Source of the DNA: Bacteroidia bacterium
GTDB lineage: Bacteria; Bacteroidota; Bacteroidia; Chitinophagales; Saprospiraceae
DNA length: 10,592 bases
NCBI GenBank assembly: GCA_030431945.1
Contig: JAUIIF010000097.1
Span: forward strand, 1 to 10,592
Direction: 5' to 3'
The position numbers and the translations under genes are program-made. Position 1 is the stretch's first letter; each line of letters starts with the position of its first letter. Positions 5,661 through 10,592 of the stretch are shown here, piece by piece. The notes below the pieces were generated by a model that was not told where the DNA came from, made no database searches, and was given only the letters and a program-made list of their open reading frames with translations.

Positions 5661-7115
5661 TCACGACAGGAGGTCATTAACCACTTTTCCGTGAACATCC
5701 GTCAGCCTGAACCTGCGCCCCTGGTGCTTATAGGTAAGCGCCTCATGATCAATACCCAGCAGGCGCATCACCGTTGCCTGGAAATCGTGGACGTGGACCG
5801 GGTTTTCAACTATGTTATAGCTGAAATCATCGGTTTTCCCGTAAATAAGTCCTGGCTTTACCCCGCCACCCGCCATCCACATGGTGAAGGCTTGCGGGTG
5901 GTGATCTCGTCCGTAATTATCAATGGTTAATTTGCCCTGACTATAGGCGGTTCTTCCGAATTCACCACCCCAGATTACGAGGGTGTCTTCGAGTAAACCG
6001 CGCTGTTTCAAATCCATGATCAACGCTGCGCTGGCCTGGTCCGTGTCGTAAGATTGGTTTTTTACCACGCCCGGGGCGTTACCGTGTGCATCCCACCCGC
6101 GGTGATAAAGTTGAATAAAGCGGACATCTTTTTCGGCCAGCCGGCGAGCCAGCAGACAATTAGCTGCGTAGGTGCCAGGTTTTTTACTTTCCGGGCCGTA
6201 CATATCGTAGATGTAGTCAGGCTCTTTAGTGTCCATCAGGTCGGGAACTGAGGCTTGCATACGAAACGCCATTTCGTACTGGGCGATCCGGGCGTCAATT
6301 TCAGGGTCTTTGCTTTCTGCACGCTGCAATTCTTGCAGCTCGCGCAACCGGTCCAGTTGGTTTCTGCGGGCAGTGCGGGTGATTCCGGCGGGATTGTTTA
6401 AGTAAAGGACTGGGTCGATCCCGGCCCGGAACTGTACGCCCTGGTGCTGGCTCGGTAAAAAGGCGGAACCCCACGACCGTGGATACAGCGGCTGGGCACC
6501 GCCGTTCAGGCCTTTGCTCAGTAGCACGACGAAGGAGGGGAAATTTTTGTTGAGGGATCCCAGGCCGTAGCTGGCCCACGCGCCCATGCTGGGGCGCCCG
6601 GGAAACTGAGACCCCGTCTGAAAAAACATTACCGCCGGATCATGATTAATGGCTTCGGTGTACATCGATTGGACCCAGCAAATCTCGTCTGCAACCTGAC
6701 CGAGATAAGGCAATCGGTCACTCAGCCACTTACCTGATTGCCCGTACTGCCTGAAATTAAAAACGGAACCTGCCAATGGGAAAGATCCCTGGCCTGACGT
6801 CATACCCGTTAATCGCTGCCCTTTGCGAACGCTTTCTGGCAACTCCTGGCCGTGGAGGTCGCGCAACTTTGGCTTGTAATCGAAGAGGTCCTGCTGGCTG
6901 GGCGCGCCTGACTGAAACAGGTAAATTACCCGCTTGGCTTTAGCGGGGATGGCTCCGATCAACCCACCTTGCACCTGCGTTCCCGCCCCCATCGAGGTGG
7001 CACTGACCGGATTCATTAAAGTGGCCAGGCTCAGTCCGCCCAACCCCATGCCGAGCTTGTTGATGAAATCGCGCCGGGAGTGTATTTTTTGGTAGTTGTG
7101 GCAGTTGCTGGGCAT
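5661..7115 (-). CDS. DUF1501 protein, Tat-exported, alkaline-phosphatase/sulfatase-like fold
   Basis: This 484-residue protein starts with a twin-arginine signal (HSRRDFINKLGMGLGGLSLA, arginines 14 and 15; likely cleavage near VSA-TS at about 39), so it should be exported folded. DUF1501 hallmarks follow: INHDPAV (156-162), GRPSMGAWASYGLGS (173-187), WDAHGN (341-346), GGEFGRT (383-389), GRDHHPQAFTMWMAGGG (402-418) and VHDFQATVMRLLGIDHEAL (442-460). The His/Asp-rich motifs resemble the metal sites of the alkaline-phosphatase superfamily, to which this family is distantly related. Full length for the family. It is the second gene of a pair, 73 bp downstream of the DUF1553 protein with no consensus promoter between, so cotranscription is likely. 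In Planctomycetes and other PVC bacteria these two families commonly occur side by side, with no defined biochemical function; a role in degrading a sulfated or phosphorylated polymer is only a guess. Confidence 0.9.
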   Translation of the reverse strand: MPSNCHNYQKIHSRRDFINKLGMGLGGLSLATLMNPVSATSMGAGTQVQGGLIGAIPAKAKRVIYLFQSGAPSQQDLFDYKPKLRDLHGQELPESVRKGQRLTGMTSGQGSFPLAGSVFNFRQYGQSGKWLSDRLPYLGQVADEICWVQSMYTEAINHDPAVMFFQTGSQFPGRPSMGAWASYGLGSLNKNFPSFVVLLSKGLNGGAQPLYPRSWGSAFLPSQHQGVQFRAGIDPVLYLNNPAGITRTARRNQLDRLRELQELQRAESKDPEIDARIAQYEMAFRMQASVPDLMDTKEPDYIYDMYGPESKKPGTYAANCLLARRLAEKDVRFIQLYHRGWDAHGNAPGVVKNQSYDTDQASAALIMDLKQRGLLEDTLVIWGGEFGRTAYSQGKLTIDNYGRDHHPQAFTMWMAGGGVKPGLIYGKTDDFSYNIVENPVHVHDFQATVMRLLGIDHEALTYKHQGRRFRLTDVHGKVVNDLLS

Positions 7116-7188
7116 AATTGCTGGTTTAACTGGTCATATGGATAAGTCTATATTGGATGTGACTTCTGTAAATATGGAGAAGTCCGTA

Positions 7189-10100
7189 CTACCGCTTCAC
7201 ATACGCTTCATCAAAACTAAACAGCACGTTCCCCACACTCGCCAGCGCGGCCGTTTTCAGTGGGTCCAGCTTAGTCGGAACCGGATAGTCCCCGATGGCC
7301 AGTAGCGAGTCCGCCAGCTGAGGAGCATTGGTAAACCGTTGTAGCTCTTCTTCATACAAGGTATTCAAGATACTTACTTCTTCAGGTTTTGCCCGCCGTC
7401 CGGTTACCAATCGGAAAGCGTGTGCCAATTGGGTAGTTGTACTTTCCTTCTCTAGCTGAATACGCTGTGCCATTACCCTGGCGGTTTCGACAAATTGGGG
7501 GTCGTTAAGCAGGTTGAGCGCTTGTAACGGCGTATTGGTGGTGGCACGTTTAACTATACATACATCTCTACCCGAAGCGTCGAAGTTGGTCAGAAAAGGC
7601 GGTGGGGCAGTTCGCTTGATGAAGGTGTACATGCTGCGGCGGTAGAGGTTTTCCCCCTCGTCGGGTTCGTAGCGCAACAACATTTTGGAGAAGCTGTTCG
7701 CCTGAATCCAGAGGCCTGCTGGCTGGTAAGGCCGGACACTCGGGCCTCCTACCTTACTCACCAGCAATCCCGCAGCAGTAAGCGCGTTGTCCCGGATCAA
7801 CTCCGCGGGTAACCGCGACGAAGGCCCGCGTGCCAGCAGGCTGTTTTCCGGATCCGACTCCCGCTGTTGGTCCGTAGCCGCGCTGTTCCTGCGGTAAGCT
7901 TCTGAAAGGACCAGCTGCCGTAGTAAAGCCCGGACATCCCAACCACTTTCACGAAAGGAAGTCGCCAGGTAATCCAGTAGTTGCGGATGAGATGGCAGAC
8001 TGCCCTGACTTCCAAAATCATGTGGGGTCTTAACAATGCCCTGACCAAATATCAGCTGCCAGTAGCGGTTTACGGCTACCCGGGCCGTTAACGGATGTGC
8101 CGGGTCGAAAAGCCATTCAGTCAGCCCTAAACGGTTAGGTGGCAGGTGCTCAGGGTAGGGGAGTACCCCGCGTGGCGTCTGGGCGGAGACTGCTTGTTGC
8201 GGCGCATCATAGGCCCCTCGGTCCAGTAAGTAGGTCGTGCGGGGCCGTCGCATTTCTTCACTGACCATAAGTCGGAGCAGGGTATCCGTGATCATTACTT
8301 TCTTTTCCAGCACTTTTTGGTATGCGGCTAGTTGCTGCTGGTACTCCGGCGCGGTACGGAGTAGATGTTCTTCGGCAACCGGCTTTGTCACCTGTACGGA
8401 CGGCTGGTACGCTTTCGCCACCTCCAGCGGGCTCAAGGCCCGTTCGTACAAGCGGATATCATCGATCATGCCCAGGAAGATGCCGTTTTCTCCTGTGTAG
8501 GCACGGTAGGATTGCCCTACCCGCATTTTTCTGGCCTTTATTTTCAGCCACGGAGCCATATTGACGGGGTACACCCGACCACGAAGTTTATCAAAAACGA
8601 TGGATTGAGCGGGGGCCACGCCGTTCAGGTACAATTTAAGCCCCGCCGCCCGGCCACTACCGTCATAGGTGAAACTTGCCTGGTACCATTGCCCGACTTT
8701 AAGGCTGTCATCAGTAACAACCTGCAGAAGATCGTCCGGAAGAATTTTGATCAGGCGTACGTTAAGGCGGTTATGCTGGTCCAGGTAAAGGTCTGTCCCC
8801 TGCCAGCTGGCATTTTTCTCCCCGGCTGTACCCAGCAGGGTTTGGGTTTTCAGACTGTCCCGCTTGGTGGTTTTGAACCAGATACTGGCGCTGAAGGGTT
8901 CGTGGGTGTCAAAGGCACCGATACCTTCGTCAAAATACAGGTCGTCAAAAGCGTGGTCAAACATGGCGACGGTCCCCCGGTCAGCATCTTCTTCCAGGGT
9001 CAGGCTTTTAACCGACCAGGCAACATCATCCACCCGCTTGCCATCCACCGTTTCCCGGGATTTTTCCAGGGGTAAGTGATAATCCGGTTCCGGCGGGGCC
9101 ACCTTTACGTCGGCCAGGAATTTGGTCAATGCTTCGGGGCTGACGGCTACCTTAGCGCGCGCCTCCTGGAGGGCGGCCAGTTGCTGGTCGTAACGGGCCA
9201 GCAGGCTGTCGGTAGCAGGGTCGGCAAGGAGCAGGTAAGGGCCAAAATTACCGTCATCTCCCGTCATGCCCAATTCCTGAAAATTGTTGAAGAAAGCCGA
9301 GAAGCCGTAGTATTCTTCCTGCGAAATGGGGTCGAACTTATGGTCATGGCAACGGCTGCAATCCATCGTCAGCCCCAGTAAGCCGGTGGCGACGGTATTA
9401 ACCCGGTCGAACACGTAGGTCAGGCGCATTTCTTCGTCGATCACCCCACCTTCGGCGGTCATGGGGTGCATCCGGTTAAAAGCAGAGGCAATTCGCTGCT
9501 CCTGGGTGGCCCCGGGAATAAGGTCACCTGCCAGTTGATCCCTGATGAAAGTGTCGTACGGCAGGTTGGCCTCAAAAGCTTTGATCACCCAGTCCCGGTA
9601 AGGCCAGGCCAGCCGCCACCCATCCGCGTGCATGCCGTGGCTGTCGGCGTAGCGGGCAAGATCGAGCCAGTCCATTGCCAGCCGTTCGGCGTGAGCGGTG
9701 GAGGCGAGCAGCTCTTCTACGACTTGCCGGTAAGCGGCTTCCGAAGGGTCGAGCAGCCAGGCATCCATTTGGGCCGGACCGGGTGGCAGGCCAGTCAGGT
9801 CCAGGTACAGCCGCCGTAGCAACCGCTCAGCGTCCGCTCGGCCATTAGCGGCAAGCTGGTCCTGCCGGAGGCGCTCATTGAGGAAGTGGTCAATTTCGTT
9901 GACGGCAGCGTAGCCTGGTGGGTTGACGGGAATTTCCGGTTGGCTGATGGGCAAAAAAGCCCAGTGGTCCTTCCACGCAGCGCCTTGTTCAACCCACTTA
10001 CTGATCAGGGCAATTTCTTTGGCCGAGACCGTCAGTTGACTTGCCGGCGGGGGCATCCGTACTTCCGGGTCGTCCGCCAGCATCCTGCTGATGGCCACAC

Positions 10101-10386
10101 TTTTTCCAAGGGCACCGGGAATAAAAGCATGACCGGCGCCGGAAGAAAGTGCGGCGAGAGCCCCCGCTTCAGTGTCTAATCGCAGCTCCGCCTGGCGGGC
10201 TCCGGCGTCCGGACCGTGGCAACTCCAACAGCGGTCGCTCAGTATGGGGCGAATGTGCTGGTTGAAGTCAATGGTCTCCGGCAAATTGTTGTAGGCGGCC
10301 ATTACCTCCGGAGGCAAATCCGGAGAACAACTGCAGAAAAATGCCAGGATAAACCAACCACTTATAATTCTTTCACTCAGGCGCAT
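7189..10386 (-). CDS. exported protein with Planctomycete cytochrome c motif, DUF1549, LamG-like domain and DUF1553
   Basis: 1065 residues. The N-terminus MRLSERIISGWFILAFFCSC is a signal peptide that may end in a lipobox at C20. A PSCyt1-type haem-c motif C53-W-S-C56-H57 is followed by the likely distal ligand M111 in RMPPP. DUF1549 follows (about 163-370), with the segment LLRRLYLDLTGLPP (189-202) and a second C-x2-C-H motif in MDCSRCHDHKFDPIS (341-355). A LamG/concanavalin-like beta-sandwich occupies about 470-660 (SASIWFKTT, GLKLYLNGV, MIDDIRLYERALSP). DUF1553 runs from about 740 to the end (HPLTARVAVNRYWQLIFGQG, RLPAELIRDNALTAAG, and the typical ending NVLFSFDEAYVKR). It is the first gene of the pair with DUF1501. 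The LamG part suggests carbohydrate or surface-polymer binding and the haem motifs suggest electron transfer; the reaction is unknown. ATG at 10386 provides the complete signal peptide. Confidence 0.9.
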   Translation of the reverse strand: MRLSERIISGWFILAFFCSCSPDLPPEVMAAYNNLPETIDFNQHIRPILSDRCWSCHGPDAGARQAELRLDTEAGALAALSSGAGHAFIPGALGKSVAISRMLADDPEVRMPPPASQLTVSAKEIALISKWVEQGAAWKDHWAFLPISQPEIPVNPPGYAAVNEIDHFLNERLRQDQLAANGRADAERLLRRLYLDLTGLPPGPAQMDAWLLDPSEAAYRQVVEELLASTAHAERLAMDWLDLARYADSHGMHADGWRLAWPYRDWVIKAFEANLPYDTFIRDQLAGDLIPGATQEQRIASAFNRMHPMTAEGGVIDEEMRLTYVFDRVNTVATGLLGLTMDCSRCHDHKFDPISQEEYYGFSAFFNNFQELGMTGDDGNFGPYLLLADPATDSLLARYDQQLAALQEARAKVAVSPEALTKFLADVKVAPPEPDYHLPLEKSRETVDGKRVDDVAWSVKSLTLEEDADRGTVAMFDHAFDDLYFDEGIGAFDTHEPFSASIWFKTTKRDSLKTQTLLGTAGEKNASWQGTDLYLDQHNRLNVRLIKILPDDLLQVVTDDSLKVGQWYQASFTYDGSGRAAGLKLYLNGVAPAQSIVFDKLRGRVYPVNMAPWLKIKARKMRVGQSYRAYTGENGIFLGMIDDIRLYERALSPLEVAKAYQPSVQVTKPVAEEHLLRTAPEYQQQLAAYQKVLEKKVMITDTLLRLMVSEEMRRPRTTYLLDRGAYDAPQQAVSAQTPRGVLPYPEHLPPNRLGLTEWLFDPAHPLTARVAVNRYWQLIFGQGIVKTPHDFGSQGSLPSHPQLLDYLATSFRESGWDVRALLRQLVLSEAYRRNSAATDQQRESDPENSLLARGPSSRLPAELIRDNALTAAGLLVSKVGGPSVRPYQPAGLWIQANSFSKMLLRYEPDEGENLYRRSMYTFIKRTAPPPFLTNFDASGRDVCIVKRATTNTPLQALNLLNDPQFVETARVMAQRIQLEKESTTTQLAHAFRLVTGRRAKPEEVSILNTLYEEELQRFTNAPQLADSLLAIGDYPVPTKLDPLKTAALASVGNVLFSFDEAYVKR

Positions 10387-10405
10387 GATCTCGATTGTGG
10401 GTGGA

Positions 10406-10413
10406 GAAAGATA
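10406..10413 (-). promoter_or_regulatory. candidate -7 element of the DUF1553/DUF1501 operon
   Basis: On the minus strand TATCTTTC lies 19 nt upstream of the ATG at 10386, one mismatch from TAnnTTTG. No TTG was found at 17-23 nt upstream, where the sequence is GC-rich. This is a weak call, but it is the best match in the 206-bp upstream region. Confidence 0.3.
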
Positions 10414-10517
10414 CGACGGACTGTGGAGTATGTGGCGCGGCCGCAGGTGCGAGGGGGGATTTTAGGAGCCGTTTTTGGGCCTGGGGCTGGGTTGTTGTGA
10501 AGGGGAAGGGGGCGGAG

Positions 10518-10537
10518 GGCACGGAAGGCACGGAAGG
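10518..10537 (+). repeat. short tandem repeat GGCACGGAA x2 plus partial copy
   Basis: GGCACGGAA (10518-10526) is directly repeated at 10527-10535 and followed by a partial third copy (GG). It lies in the otherwise gene-free 10387-10592 segment, upstream of the DUF1553 operon. It looks like a small intergenic mini-repeat prone to copy-number change, and no function is apparent. Confidence 0.55.
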
Positions 10538-10592
10538 TCAGGCTAAATAAATCTGGTAGCCAAATTTTCGACTACTAATGGGGTACTGCAGG

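Noticed and set aside
8237..9819. Plus-strand frames opposite the DUF1553 gene (up to 236 codons).
   Set aside because: They are antisense shadows of a long minus-strand coding region with clear domains, and their translations show no domain.
1..10592. Window ends TGCAGG and CTGCAGG as a cloning or terminal repeat.
   Set aside because: Only a six-base match, and CTGCAG also occurs inside the window (near 1734 and 2779), so it is not informative.

Overview
The window looks like chromosomal DNA of a moderately high-GC member of the Bacteroidota, probably a Lewinella/Saprospiria-type marine bacterium. This is inferred from four things: a near-perfect Bacteroidota promoter (TTG, 20 nt, TATCTTTG) in front of the radical SAM gene, weak or absent Shine-Dalgarno sequences, a lipoprotein with an acidic run right after the lipobox cysteine, and a DUF1553/DUF1501 gene pair. 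No rRNA, tRNA, CRISPR array, phage gene or intact insertion sequence was seen.

Layout. Bases 1-2346 hold three minus-strand genes, in transcription order: a threonine-synthase-like PLP enzyme (2346-1306), a small exported, probably beta-barrel protein (1235-672), and the N-terminal two thirds of a DUF1611 (DgcN-type) protein that runs off the left edge (640-1). The spacing (70 and 31 bp) fits one transcript and suggests an amino-acid or D-amino-acid metabolic unit. A 369-bp divergent intergenic region (2347-2715) carries promoters in both directions and a strong hairpin. On the plus strand follow a radical SAM/helix-hairpin-helix protein of the 'putative DNA modification/repair' family (2716-3981), an unrecognised double-anchored membrane protein (4274-4864) and a lipocalin-like lipoprotein (5034-5594). 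The gaps around the membrane protein contain start-less, protein-like minus-strand frames that may be gene remnants.

Bases 5661-10386 are a minus-strand pair: a 1065-residue exported protein with a Planctomycete-type cytochrome c motif, DUF1549, a LamG-like domain and DUF1553, followed 73 bp downstream by a Tat-exported DUF1501 protein. A probable bidirectional terminator (5619-5642) separates this pair from the convergent lipoprotein gene. The two proteins are exported together and probably act on the same extracytoplasmic substrate, but no member of such a pair has a function that can be deduced from sequence alone.

The most interesting points are this poorly characterised pair, the radical SAM gene without its usual UDG-like partner, and the DUF1611/PLP cluster. 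No clearly new system can be demonstrated from the sequence alone.
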